Positions 26,260 to 40,438 of a stretch of DNA of 64,000 nt are shown one piece after another; within the stretch, counting starts at the first letter, position 1, and each line of letters starts with the position of its first letter. Origin of the DNA: Parapristionchus giblindavisi (Eukaryota; Nematoda; Chromadorea; Rhabditida; Diplogasteridae). The stretch covers positions 744,001-808,000 of the forward strand of contig CALSFV010000237.1 of NCBI GenBank assembly GCA_943737045.1. Reading direction: 5' to 3'. Below the pieces are notes generated by a model. It saw only the letters and a program-made list of their open reading frames with translations, was not told where the DNA came from and searched no databases. The translations under genes were made by a program, and so were the position numbers.

Positions 26260-29200
26260 TTACGGTAGAGACGATGGAGTTACGGTAGTAGATACGGTCT
26301 AAAATGGATAATCATTCAATATTTGGCCGATATAAATAATTAGTTAACTGATGGTATTGATTGATAAGAATGATGAGATGATGTCATGGTTCATTATTCA
26401 TCATTATTATATATTATTATTATAGTTATTATTATAATCACTTACATGGCGACGATGGATGGCGGCACGAGCGGAGGTCTTCATCTGAAATGTAAACTAC
26501 AGTTAGTTTATGATAATACAGTAGCTTGATTACTATTTTGATTTATAATTACTGTAACAATCAATCAATAATAGCAGATTCTAATCATATAATTGATTCT
26601 ATTTAGATTTTCAGCGTCTAGGTTGGTTTGTATTCTTTTTACAATTAAACTATAAGACATACCTGACTCAATGAAGCGAGAAGGTGTGAGCCAGAATCGC
26701 CACCCCCTCCGATAGTTGGCCAGCCCGTGCACTGAAAGTATTAATGAATTATTGATTTATTGATTGATTGAAAGAGCTAGAGCTAGAGCTGGAGCTGGAG
26801 CTAGATTGTTAGAGAGGGATTGAGATAAGATGAGAAAGGGATACTTACACCAATCGTCCATGGTATAACTCCATTGCCGCATTCCAATCGACTTTCACTC
26901 CTCCAGCACGAGCAGCAGATAATCTTCGGTGCAGATACTGAATATGATAATCATGATAACATGTGCGACTACGATATTAAGATGACCTCATATGTGATTA
27001 CGGTATCAATATGACGTCATATATTACTACGGTATCTACACATTTGGGAGATGGATATAATGAATAAGACGAAGTATACATACCGCGAAGAATCTGTGCG
27101 CCGCGTCCACCATCTTGTTGAACTCATTGATGAGTTTATTAATCTCAGCGGCCAGTTGGAGATACTCACCCTCTGATATTCCGGGGTGGTGCATCAGAAG
27201 GGAGTAGGTGCGGATGAGCCCATTCTGCAAGAATATAGTTAGTGAGAGATACGGAGGGATAGGTAGAGGGAGAGAGGGAGGGGAGAGGTAGAGGGAGAGA
27301 GGGAGGGGAGAGGTAGAGGTGGAGGGAGGGGTAGAGGGGCAAGGAGGAGGATAAGATTGGGGAGATGTATATAGTAGTAATGAACTTACGAGGCTCCTCT
27401 TCTGTGCCTGCACGTGGGCGATGCCGGATCGATAGCCACTGTAGACTATGGGATCGGCATTGGCTCTGATCGACGTCATCGGGGCCGTAACACCCGTCTC
27501 ATGGAGATCCTGCAGGGTGGAGAGGGCCTGGTCCCTGAATTGAGTGATAGATACAGTATGAATATGGATTACGGTAGAAATCAATTATAGGAATGGAGGA
27601 CTTACTTCGTGGGCAAGGCGAGATCCTGTGAGGCTCCGATGAGAGGGGGAGGCATCACCACCACGGGCACAAGAGCTGGACCACCAGGCGTGCCAGGGGC
27701 CAGGGTCGGTGCAGGAGGCGTGGTGGGCGCTGTTGCAGGCACATTGGGCACTGCGGCGGGTGCGGCCTGAACAGCGGCTCCGGTCCCATCCTCTCCATCC
27801 TCTCCTTCCTCTGCTTCATCTCCTTCCTCTCCTTCCTCTCCATCAATGCCGTCCGCACTGCAATCATATCAGTTACAGTACAATTTGTGATGTTGGCACC
27901 ATTCCAAGGTTTTGATCTCTCATTAATAGTCTCTAATACATGATATACTATGTATAATAGAATGTGGTACTGGACACTCTCAAATATAATACTCTTTGGT
28001 ATGTCTCAATCATGGATATTAGATTACCATGATTATTCTTATAAAGTCTAGCTGATTAATTTGTTTTGTTATACTGATGGGAGTGATTGTGCAAGCACAA
28101 TAAGGATAGTTCCAGATGATAATATATGAAAATGGTAGAGTAATGACTGACCCATCGTGGATTCCTCCAACGACGTCGACCACCTCCATCTCTTCCTCTT
28201 CGTCTCTGCAATCAAAGATATTACAATACAAGACATGGTCTTGGCACAGTGCCAATAAAACAATATCTATCTATAGTCTGACTCTCTAGTGTTTGTGTTC
28301 ACATCATCATCATTCTTTTTCTCTAACATGATATGTGTTATCAGTGAGATATCTTTCAAATGACAGACTATTATTTGATTACGGAACCGACAAACGAATC
28401 TCTTTAATGTAAAATGATCTCGTCTATCTCAATGGAACCAGGAATGGTGCTTACTCTTGAGTTCTTGGCTCGGTCACGGTTGGGACCGGCTCCGGTGCGA
28501 CTGCCTCAGGCTCCTGTGCTGCAGGGCGTGGCTCTGGCACGGTAGGCGAGGTCGAACGGCGACGCTTCATCCTGTACGAGAGAACATTACGGTAATTCCA
28601 AATATAATCTTGCTCTAAGGATACGGTAGTTATACATAATAGATTAGGGTACTGTAACTACTGTGCTTATCGATTGATTGTATACTTACAATGGGACAGG
28701 CGAAGTGAGGGCAGGGTTCTCCGTATCCATGATATCGTTGTCATCACTGTCCCCGTCGGCTCTTGCTCTGAGAATTATTGATTTATTGATTGTTATTAGT
28801 ATATTTACAAGATTCTTCTTAACTATTGTATTATTCCCCTCCTAGTCAAGTTGTCAATTAAGTATTCCTCACCTTTCTACGCGATCCTCGTCTCTTCCTC
28901 GCTTTCTGAAATTCAAATTCATCAATATTAATGAATGATCTTTGATCATAGGATTTGGCAAAGAATTAGATCTAGTATTCATTCTGGTTTGTCGTATACG
29001 TGGCACACGTTCTTCACGTCAACAAAAGTCCGACATGTTACACTTGCCCGGAAGGTACACATTTCGTGACACAGTTACAAACATATTTTGGATGGTTTAG
29101 AGCATGCCTTTCATACCCTCACAATGTGAGGATCGACCCACTAAATATGCCTCGATTTTATGCGAAAGATTAAAATTTATGCGAAAATAACGATTTTTTC

Positions 29201-31369
29201 TAAATTGTCCAATAGTTTAAAGAAATTTATAGTTTGGAGTAGTCCTATATAAGCATGTAATACATACCTCTTCATAAGGCCCTTGAACCTTTCGAGGAGG
29301 TTCTTCTTCTCCTTCTTCTTCTCCTTCTTCTGAGGAAGAAGTACAGGGGAGAGGGCGCGTGCGGGAAGGCTGTAAAGATCAAAGATCACCTTTTGTATGA
29401 TCCACAATAGTCTAGTCAAAGAAGAAAGATTGATTTATGAATTTGAGAGATCAATAGATCATTTAGATGAAATAAATAGATAATTGGGAGTACCGTAGAG
29501 GAGTGGCGACTTCGTATTGATGGTCTGTGGAGGTTGAAGGGCCGGCGGCACCATCAGAGATTTCTTCGTACGGGCCCGACTCATCTCTGGAGGTGGATGG
29601 GCCATCGACACCATCAGAGACTTCTTCGCACGGACCCGACTCATCTCTGGACGTGGATGGGCCAGCGGCACCACGAGTGACGGTTCTGCAAAGATCAAAT
29701 TAACGTTAAAGTAATGGAAGAATGGTTTGGAAAGTAGGTTGTATTGGAAGAGAAACTATTTAAAAATCGAATATCTATAAACAAATTCGATCCAGTGTTT
29801 CGGTCATGGTCCTAGTCAAATATCAACCTTAGTAGGTAATTTATGCTTTACACTGCTAGTGATACGGTAGATAACTTACAGGTAGGCCGGCGATGATCCT
29901 TCTTGAGGGCGAGGTTGGGAGGGAGGACGGGCCATCGCCTTCAGCCTGTCGGCGGTGAGAACCTGCGCCGCCTCCGTCTCCTGAATCATACGGTATATTA
30001 TTAAGAGACTACGGTAATTATCGATTTTATTAAGAGACTACGGTATAGTATTAAGAGACTACGGTAATTATCGATTTTATTAAGAGACTACGGTATAGTA
30101 TTAAGAGACTACGGTAATTATCGATCTGATAGTCTTACCTCCTCCAGCCCTCGGACGTACCCCCACAGTGAGCGGAAGTACTCTGGAATCGGACGAGAGG
30201 TCACGATTCCATTCCGCACTCTGTGAATGACCGCCTGAAATGCACATTAATCAATAATACAATCATTATAGTTACAATGTCATTACTACAATGAGATATT
30301 GTTGATTGTCAGTGCCCATGTATGTATGTATCTCATACACGTCAATTTTTAAAATGTATTTATTGATCTTTGATCTCTGAAGCATACCTCTGCTCCTCGT
30401 AGATCGACGACGAGGTGTAGAGGCCTGGAGGGGTTCGGCACCGGCGTACTTTCTGGTTGCAGCAAGTACGCCGCGGTCACGAACCGCATCCGCCCCGTTG
30501 CCGTGAGGTACAGCGGAACGGCGGTGCCGGCTGAAAGTATTACGTTATTGATTAGTTTGAAAGGTCAGCAGATCATACTATAGATCAGATTGTGTGTATA
30601 CAGCGTTTACTGTACATAGAGCGTTAGTGAACGGTGAATGCTGTGCATAGAGGACACAGTGTGATGAAATTGGATACTGTACACATAGCGGCATAAAGCA
30701 TACGGTAGTTAACATAGTGAATACTGTATATAGAGCGGTATAGAGGATATGATAGTTAAGATAGTGAATACTATATGTAGAGCGGCATGTATGATACGGT
30801 GGTGGTGACATTGGAAACGGTACATGTAGCGGCATAAAGTATACGGTAGTTAAGATAGTCAATACTGTATGTAGAGCAGTACAAATAATGCGGTAGTGAG
30901 GACAAGAATGGATACTGTATAATGAAGTGTGACTGACAGAGAGACAGACAACAAGACGAGCTTTTATAGAATAAATCAATCAACAAATAAACTGTGAAAT
31001 AATGTAAGCGGGCGATATTATTATGAATAATTATGTAAATTACATACCCTCCAGGTACGCCATCGCCTCTCCGACGACCTCGTTGTCGTTGGCCACCGTG
31101 GACCCGCTGCCGAACAGCTTCTTAATAGTTACAGTAAGATAAATGAATGGTAATGGCTACTGTAATCCATGTTACTGTAATCTATCGATCTATTAGTAAG
31201 GCATTTGTTGGAAGCTGCAGTGGAGCAAAAAGAACTGCACTTTTTATAGCAATGAGAAGCCAATAGAGGCCATAGAGTGAAATCATCAATACATGAATAA
31301 AGGATAATGAACATGAATAACGAAAGAACTCACGCGTAATAGCTGCACAGGGTCGTTGATAACTTGCAT
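26260..31369 (-). CDS. Unrecognised 15-exon gene, acidic/basic probable nuclear protein (571 or 598 aa)
   Basis: All splice phases agree. Exons: 31334-31369 (ATG), 31048-31120, 30388-30530, 30139-30234, 29880-29980, 29494-29685, 29268-29369, 28873-28905, 28690-28767, 28455-28571, 28152-28205, 27606-27857, 27390-27534, 27084-27224, 26849-26937, 26668-26731 (stop TGA). Order of parts: ordered N-terminus (about 1-150, e.g. AGTAVPLYLTATGRMRFVTA); three GPSTS repeats with acidic spacers (about 165-210); lysine-rich KKEKKKEKKNLLERFK and KRGRDEDR; MKRRRSTSP; Pro/Glu and Glu/Gly runs; an Ala/Pro linker; and a helical C-terminus (about 426-550, EYLQLAAEINKLINEFNKM). Several nuclear-localisation-like clusters suggest a nuclear role (inference). 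Coding exons are much more GC-rich than the surroundings. Overlapping donors at 26849-26850 permit a longer end via 26851-26937, 26663-26731, 26446-26484 and 26260-26298. No family is recognised. Confidence 0.8.
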
Positions 31370-31535
31370 TCTTACTATGAAGCTTCGAATGAATTACCTT
31401 GAATGATAACAAACATTTTCATTAGGAAAACATCAAATCTTCTATTTGAAATGTGCGAAACTATGTGAAAACCCGTTTAAAAACAAGCGAAATATGAAAG
31501 AAGCAATATTGATTGATATTCAAATAAAGAAATGA

Positions 31536-34500
31536 TTGGTATCCCTCTCTCCCCCTTTCTCTAACACTCTCTCCATTTGGGGGTACTCTCTTCCTATCTC
31601 TATGATTGATTTCCTCCCTCTTTCTCTAACACTCTCTTCATCTAGTGTTCTCTCTTCCTATCTCATTGACAGAAGGGATGTTCTTCCCTGCCATATTCCT
31701 CCCCTCTGGCTAGCGTCCCCTTCTTCCTTCTCTAATAGTCTACTATCATGTGCTTCATATTCGTGCAATTATCTTTGATATTTGGTCTTTGATCTTTGAT
31801 CTTTTGATCTTTAAGCGCTTGCACTTCGTTTGCCCTCTGACAAAACCAGTGATTTTTTGTTTCATATTTGTATTTATGCATTAACGATATATTTACTTCA
31901 GGTGTATCTAGAACGAGAGTGAATCTAACTTATTGGTGCGCAAACCATGATGAAAGATGATACGGTAGAAGAAGATTATCGATTAATGACAACAACATTC
32001 ATTGATTGATTGGAGAAGATGAAGGGAATCTAGCGAAGTTGGTATGTTTTTTATTGACGTAATAATAATAATTGAATAGTCGCAATATCTGTCTCATAGA
32101 TTCCCTATTATGCTGATCTTTGATATTTGATCTTTGATCCCTCTCATTATTTCTCCATTACATACAATGTGCAGTTCTGATATAATGGATCAGATATGAT
32201 TGGAAGCATTAAATATTTCATTCATTTCTCGATCTGTCTTACCAGTTTGCACTGTATTGATTGTTATGATCATTGAAATAGTAACCACATTGTTTATCTA
32301 ACGATCTCTAGGGGAAATCGTAAATACTCTATATGTTAAAGTTGAAGCATCCATTCATTTCATCTACAGTATTATATCCTTATCATCTACCGTATGCCTT
32401 CTCTGTACAGTAGTCTTCATTCACAGTATCCCTCGTCCATTTCTCTCATTATGCTCTCTTCATTTTGTTCGCCAGTCTCTACAATACAAACTACAATGTC
32501 TCTCTATCCCCTTGTTCATTCCATCTCTTCCTATCTCATTGTCAGAAAGAGTCTACCTACCCTCTTTCACCCCTCTTGTCACTCTCCTATTCTTCCTTCT
32601 CCTTTATTCTACTGTCATATGTTTCATATTCATGCAATTCTCCTCGATATTTGGTCTTTGATCTTTGATCTTTGGTCTTTAGACTACCTTATAGTTAGAC
32701 GAGGAATAATATAGCAAACACTCTTCATTTCGTGTATTCTCTAATCGCTTCCTATCTCAGAGAGTCTTCTCCACCTCTGGTCGTTTTGCCTTCTATCTTA
32801 TTCTATTGTCATATCATCTACTGTTTCATACTTGTCCAATACTCACTGATATTTGGTCTTTGATCTTTGATATTTATTCACTTGCACTCCGTTTGCACTC
32901 AGCTTGAAGCCGCTGGTTGATTGTTTCATAACTGTATTTATTTACTAGTTATATGTTTACGTCAGGTCTACTCTAACATCAGTAACTCTAACTAATGAAC
33001 TGATGAACCATGATGATAGTGGATATGGTAGAAGAAGATTATCGATCGATGTCAATAATGTATTGATTGAATGGGTAAGATGAAGAAAGTCTAACGAAAT
33101 AGGTCATTGACTGATACATTTATTGAATCGCTGAAATAGTATCTGTCTGATATCTTACCTAATATTCTGATCTTTGATCTTTGATCTTTGATCACTCTCA
33201 TTATTTCTCCGTTAGATAGTCTTCATTCACAGTAACCCTCGTCCATTTCTCTCATCATACTCTCTTCATTTTGGTCACCAAGTCTCTTGAATACAAACTA
33301 CAATGTCCCCTTCTTCATGTCCTCACTTCCTATCTCATTGTAGGAAAAAGTCTGAGACTGAGACTACTATCCACCCTCTTTCACCCCTGTTGCCACTCTC
33401 CTCTTCTTTCTTCTCTTATAGTCTACTATCATGTGCTTCATATTCGTGCAATTCTCTTTGATATTTGGTCTTTGATCTTTGATCCCTCTCATTATTTCTC
33501 GATTAGATACAATGTAGTACTGATATAATGGATCAGATATGATTGGAAGCATTAAATATTTCATTCATTTCTCGATCTGTCTTACCAGTTTGCACTGTAT
33601 TGATTGTTATGATCATTGAAATAGTAACCACATTGTTTATCTAACGATCTCTAGGGGAAATCGTAAATACTCTATATGTTAAAGTTGAAGCATCCATTCA
33701 TTTCATCAACAGTATTATATCCATATCATTTACCGTATGCCTTCTCTGTACAGTAGTCTTCATTCACAGTATCCCTCGTTCATTTCTCTCATTATACTCT
33801 CTTCATTTTGTTCACCAAGTCTCTACAATACAAACTACAATGTCTCTCTATCCCCTTGTTCATTCCATCTCTTCCTATCTCATTGTCAGAAAGAGTCTAC
33901 CTACCCTCTTTCACCCCTCTTGTCACTCTCCTATTCTTCCTTCTCCTTTATTCTACTGTCATATGTTTCATATTCATGCAATTCTCTTCGATATTTGGTC
34001 TTTGATCTTTGATATTTGGTCTTTAGACTACCTTATAGTTAGACGAGGAATAATATAGCAAACACTCTTCATTTCGTGTATTCTCTAATCGCTTCCTATC
34101 TCAGAGAGTCTTCTCCACCTCTGGTCGTTTTGCCTTCTATCTTATTCTATTGTCATATCATCTACTGTTTCATACTTGTCCAATACTCACTGATATTTGG
34201 TCTTTGATCTTTGATATTTATTCACTTGCACTCCGTTTGCACTCAGCTTGAAGCCGCTGGTTGATTGTTTCATAACTGTATTTATTTACTAGTTATATGT
34301 TTACGTCAGGTCTACTCTAACATCAGTAACTCTAACTAATGAACTGATGAACCATGATGATAGTGGATATGGTAGAAGAAGATTATCGATCGATGTCAAT
34401 AATGTATTGATTGAATGGGTAAGATGAAGAAAGTCTAACGAAATAGGTCATTGACTGATGCATTTATTGAATCGCTGAAATAGTATCTGTCTGATATCTT

Positions 34501-37500
34501 ACCTAATATTCTGATCTTTGATCTTTGATCTTTGATCACTCTCATTATTTCTCCGTTAGATAGTCTTCATTCACAGTAACCCTCGTCCATTTCTCTCATC
34601 ATACTCTCTTCATTTTGGTCACCAAGTCTCTTGAATACAAACTACAATGTCCCCTTCTTCATGTCCTCTCTTCCTATCTCATTGTAGGAAAAAGTCTGAG
34701 ACTGAGACTACTATCCACCCTCTTTCACCCCTGTTGCCACTCTCCTCTTCTTTCTTCTCTTATAGTCTACTATCATGTGCTTCATATTCGTGCAATTCTC
34801 TTTGATATTTGGTCTTTGATCTTTGATCCCTCTCATTATTTCTCGATTAGATACAATGTAGTACTGATATAATGGATCAGATATGATTGGAAGCATTAAA
34901 TATTTCATTCATTTCTCGATCTGTCTTACCAGTTTGCACTGTATTGATTGTTATGATCATTGAAATAGTAACCACATTGTTTATCTAACGATCTCTAGGG
35001 GAAATCGTAAATACTCTATATGTTAAAGTTGAAGCATCCATTCATTTCATCAACAGTATTATATCCATATCATTTACCGTATGCCTTCTCTGTACAGTAG
35101 TCTTCATTCACAGTATCCCTCGTTCATTTCTCTCATTATACTCTCTTCATTTTGTTCACCAAGTCTCTACAATACAAACTACAATGTCTCTCTATCCCCT
35201 TGTTCATTCCATCTCTTCCTATCTCATTGTCAGAAAGAGTCTACCTACCCTCTTTCACCCCTCTTGTCACTCTCCTATTCTTCCTTCTCCTTTATTCTAC
35301 TGTCATATGTTTCATATTCATGCAATTCTCTTCGATATTTGGTCTTTGATCTTTGATCTTTGGTCTTTAGACTACCTTATAGTTAGACGAGGAATAATAT
35401 AGCAAACACTCTTCATTTCGTGTAATCTCTAATCGCTTCCTATCTCAGAGAGTCTTCTCCACCTCTGGTCGTTTTGCCTTCTATCTTATTCTATTGTCAT
35501 ATCATCTACTGTTTCATACTTGTCCAATACTCACTGATATTTGGTCTTTGATCTTTGATATTTATTCACTTGCACTCCGTTTGCACTCAGCTTGAAGCCG
35601 CTGGTTGATTGTTTCATAACTGTATTTATTTACTAGTTATATGTTTACGTCAGGTCTACTCTAACATCAGTAACTCTAACTAATGAACTGATGAACCATG
35701 ATGATAGTGGATATGGTAGAAGAAGATTATCGATCGATGTCAATAATGTATTGATTGAATGGGTAAGATGAAGAAAGTCTAACGAAATAGGTCATTGACT
35801 GATGCATTTATTGAATCGCTGAAATAGTATCTGTCTGATATCTTACCTAATATTCTGATCTTTGATCTTTGATCTTTGATCACTCTCATTATTTCTCCGT
35901 TAGATAGTCTTCATTCACAGTAACCCTCGTCCATTTCTCTCATCATACTCTCTTCATTTTGGTCACCAAGTCTCTTGAATACAAACTACAATGTCCCCTT
36001 CTTCATGTCCTCTCTTCCTATCTCATTGTAGGAAAAAGTCTGAGACTGAGACTACTATCCACCCTCTTTCACCCCTGTTGCCACTCTCCTCTTCTTTCTT
36101 CTCTTATAGTCTACTATCATGTGCTTCATATTCGTGCAATTCTCTTTGATATTTGGTCTTTGATCTTTGATCCCTCTCATTATTTCTCGATTAGATACAA
36201 TGTAGTACTGATATAATGGATCAGATATGATTGGAAGCATTAAATATTTCATTCATTTCTCGATCTGTCTTACCAGTTTGCACTGTATTGATTGTTATGA
36301 TCATTGAAATAGTAACCACATTGTTTATCTAACGATCTCTAGGGGAAATCGTAAATACTCTATATGTTAAAGTTGAAGCATCCATTCATTTCATCAACAG
36401 TATTATATCCATATCATTTACCGTATGCCTTCTCTGTACAGTAGTCTTCATTCACAGTATCCCTCGTTCATTTCTCTCATTATACTCTCTTCATTTTGTT
36501 CACCAAGTCTCTACAATACAAACTACAATGTCTCTCTATCCCCTTGTTCATTCCATCTCTTCCTATCTCATTGTCAGAAAGAGTCTACCTACCCTCTTTC
36601 ACCCCTCTTGTCACTCTCCTATTCTTCCTTCTCCTTTATTCTACTGTCATATGTTTCATATTCATGCAATTCTCTTCGATATTTGGTCTTTGATCTTTGA
36701 TCTTTGGTCTTTAGACTACCTTATAGTTAGACGAGGAATAATATAGCAAACACTCTTCATTTCGTGTAATCTCTAATCGCTTCCTATCTCAGAGAGTCTT
36801 CTCCACCTCTGGTCGTTTTGCCTTCTATCTTATTCTATTGTCATATCATCTACTGTTTCATACTTGTCCAATACTCACTGATATTTGGTCTTTGATCTTT
36901 GATATTTATTCACTTGCACTCCGTTTGCACTCAGCTTGAAGCCGCTGGTTGATTGTTTCATAACTGTATTTATTTACTAGTTATATGTTTACGTCAGGTC
37001 TACTCTAACATCAGTAACTCTAACTAATGAACTGATGAACCATGATGATAGTGGATATGGTAGAAGAAGATTATCGATCGATGTCAATAATGTATTGATT
37101 GAATGGGTAAGATGAAGAAAGTCTAACGAAATAGGTCATTGACTGATGCATTTATTGAATCGCTGAAATAGTATCTGTCTGATATCTTACCTAATATTCT
37201 GATCTTTGATCTTTGATCTTTGATCACTCTCATTATTTCTCCGTTAGATAGTCTTCATTCACAGTAACCCTCGTCCATTTCTCTCATCATACTCTCTTCA
37301 TTTTGGTCACCAAGTCTCTTGAATACAAACTACAATGTCCCCTTCTTCATGTCCTCTCTTCCTATCTCATTGTAGGAAAAAGTCTGAGACTGAGACTACT
37401 ATCCACCCTCTTTCACCCCTGTTGCCACTCTCCTCTTCTTTCTTCTCTTATAGTCTACTATCATGTGCTTCATATTCGTGCAATTCTCTTTGATATTTGG

Positions 37501-40082
37501 TCTTTGATCTTTGATCCCTCTCATTATTTCTCGATTAGATACAATGTAGTACTGATATAATGGATCAGATATGATTGGAAGCATTAAATATTTCATTCAT
37601 TTCTCGATCTGTCTTACCAGTTTGCACTGTATTGATTGTTATGATCATTGAAATAGTAACCACATTGTTTATCTAACGATCTCTAGGGGAAATCGTAAAT
37701 ACTCTATATGTTAAAGTTGAAGCATCCATTCATTTCATCAACAGTATTATATCCATATCATTTACCGTATGCCTTCTCTGTACAGTAGTCTTCATTCACA
37801 GTATCCCTCGTTCATTTCTCTCATTATACTCTCTTCATTTTGTTCACCAAGTCTCTACAATACAAACTACAATGTCTCTCTATCCCCTTGTTCATTCCAT
37901 CTCTTCCTATCTCATTGTCAGAAAGAGTCTACCTACCCTCTTTCACCCCTCTTGTCACTCTCCTATTCTTCCTTCTCCTTTATTCTACTGTCATATGTTT
38001 CATATTCATGCAATTCTCTTCGATATTTGGTCTTTGATCTTTGATCTTTGGTCTTTAGACTACCTTATAGTTAGACGAGGAATAATATAGCAAACACTCT
38101 TCATTTCGTGTAATCTCTAATCGCTTCCTATCTCAGAGAGTCTTCTCCACCTCTGGTCGTTTTGCCTTCTATCTTATTCTATTGTCATATCATCTACTGT
38201 TTCATACTTGTCCAATACTCACTGATATTTGGTCTTTGATCTTTGATATTTATTCACTTGCACTCCGTTTGCACTCAGCTTGAAGCCGCTGGTTGATTGT
38301 TTCATAACTGTATTTATTTACTAGTTATATGTTTACGTCAGGTCTACTCTAACATCAGTAACTCTAACTAATGAACTGATGAACCATGATGATAGTGGAT
38401 ATGGTAGAAGAAGATTATCGATCGATGTCAATAATGTATTGATTGAATGGGTAAGATGAAGAAAGTCTAACGAAATAGGTCATTGACTGATGCATTTATT
38501 GAATCGCTGAAATAGTATCTGTCTGATATCTTACCTAATATTCTGATCTTTGATCTTTGATCTTTGATCACTCTCATTATTTCTCCGTTAGATAGTCTTC
38601 ATTCACAGTAACCCTCGTCCATTTCTCTCATCATACTCTCTTCATTTTGGTCACCAAGTCTCTTGAATACAAACTACAATGTCCCCTTCTTCATGTCCTC
38701 TCTTCCTATCTCATTGTAGGAAAAAGTCTGAGACTGAGACTACTATCCACCCTCTTTCACCCCTGTTGCCACTCTCCTCTTCTTTCTTCTCTTATAGTCT
38801 ACTATCATGTGCTTCATATTCGTGCAATTCTCTTTGATATTTGGTCTTTGATCTTTGATCCCTCTCATTATTTCTCGATTAGATACAATGTAGTACTGAT
38901 ATAATGGATCAGATATGATTGGAAGCATTAAATATTTCATTCATTTCTCGATCTGTCTTACCAGTTTGCACTGTATTGATTGTTATGATCATTGAAATAG
39001 TAACCACATTGTTTATCTAACGATCTCTAGGGGAAATCGTAAATACTCTATATGTTAAAGTTGAAGCATCCATTCATTTCATCAACAGTATTATATCCAT
39101 ATCATTTACCGTATGCCTTCTCTGTACAGTAGTCTTCATTCACAGTATCCCTCGTTCATTTCTCTCATTATACTCTCTTCATTTTGTTCACCAAGTCTCT
39201 ACAATACAAACTACAATGTCTCTCTATCCCCTTGTTCATTCCATCTCTTCCTATCTCATTGTCAGAAAGAGTCTACCTACCCTCTTTCACCCCTCTTGTC
39301 ACTCTCCTATTCTTCCTTCTCCTTTATTCTACTGTCATATGTTTCATATTCATGCAATTCTCCTCGATATTTGGTCTTTGATCTTTGATATTTGGTCTTT
39401 AGACTACCTTATAGTTAGACGAGGAATAATATAGCAAACACTCTTCATTTCGTGTACTCTCTAATCGCTTCCCATCTCAGAGAGTCTTCTCCACCTCTGG
39501 TCGTTTGCCTTCTATATTATTCTATTGTCATATCATCTACTGTTTCATACTTGTCCAATACTCACTGATATTTGGTCTTTGATCTTTGATATTTATTCAC
39601 TTGCACTCCGTTTGCACTCAGCTTGAAGCCGCTGGTTGATTGTTTCATAACTGTATTTATTTACTAGTTATGTGTTTACGTCAGGTCTACTCTAACGTCC
39701 GTGAATCTAACTGATGAACTGATGAACCATGATGATAGTGGATATGGTAGAAGAAGATTATCGATCGATGTCAATAATGTATTGATTGAATGGCGAACAT
39801 GAAGAAAGTCTAACGAAATAGGTCATTGACTGATGCATTTATTGAATAGCTAAAATAGTATCTGTCTGACATCTTGCCCAATATTCTGATCTTTGATCTT
39901 TAATCTTTGAACCCTCTCATTATTTCTCGATTAGATACAATGTGTAGTACTGATATAATGGATCAGATATGATTGAAATCATTAAATATTTCATTCATTT
40001 CTCGATCTGTCTTACCAGTTTGCACTGTATTGATTGTTATGATCATTGAAATAGTAACCACATTGTTTATCTAACGATCTGT
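31536..40082. repeat. Satellite array of 1344-bp units, about six copies
   Basis: Landmarks recur exactly every 1344 bp: GTATGCCTTCTCTGTACAG at 32392 (1343 from the next), 33735, 35079, 36423, 37767 and 39111. Central copies differ by only a few bases; the first and last are more diverged, and 31536-32110 is a still older partial copy. Each unit holds two related halves (TAGTCTTCATTCACAGTA at about 32410 and 33217), so it is an amplified dimer of ~810 and ~534 bp. Runs of TTTGATC occur at several places in the unit. Repeated short frames are low-complexity Ser/Leu and not credible proteins. Confidence 0.97.
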
Positions 40083-40438
40083 AGCGGAAACTATAACCAC
40101 TATATACGTTATACCTACGTTGGAGGATTCGTGTAAAAGCGTCTCCATGGGTCACAGAACAACGGAAAGATTAAAGATCAGTGACTACTATTAAATTACT
40201 AGAAGATCAAAGATTTGAGAAATCAAAGTCAAGCGATTTCTTATGTGGATACATTCGTAGAGATTCATCAAGTACAACATAAAAATAAATTGATTTTTAT
40301 CCTCTAACAAACGTATAATACAAGTTTACAAACATTATTGACAATCAATAAATATATACTCTTGCAGATAGTATACTATCACATTATGAATTAACCCGTG
40401 AGCCAATCAATAAACACAACAAATCAATCGATAATCGT
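40083..40438. other. Spacer between satellite and TRAPPC6 gene
   Basis: AT-rich. The end of satellite similarity is near 40082. It probably includes the 3' UTR of the gene ending at 40439; AATAAA-like words on the minus strand were not pinned down. Confidence 0.5.

Noticed and set aside
27655..27915. Open frames on both strands at 27.7-27.9 kb
   Set aside because: Shadows of the GC-rich Glu/Gly and Ala/Pro exon at 27606-27857; only the phased minus-strand frame continues into neighbouring exons.
32394..39434. Repeated 65-91-aa ORFs in the 1344-bp array
   Set aside because: Overlapping frames on both strands stay open together because units are near-identical copies; compositions are Ser/Leu/Tyr from CT-rich DNA.
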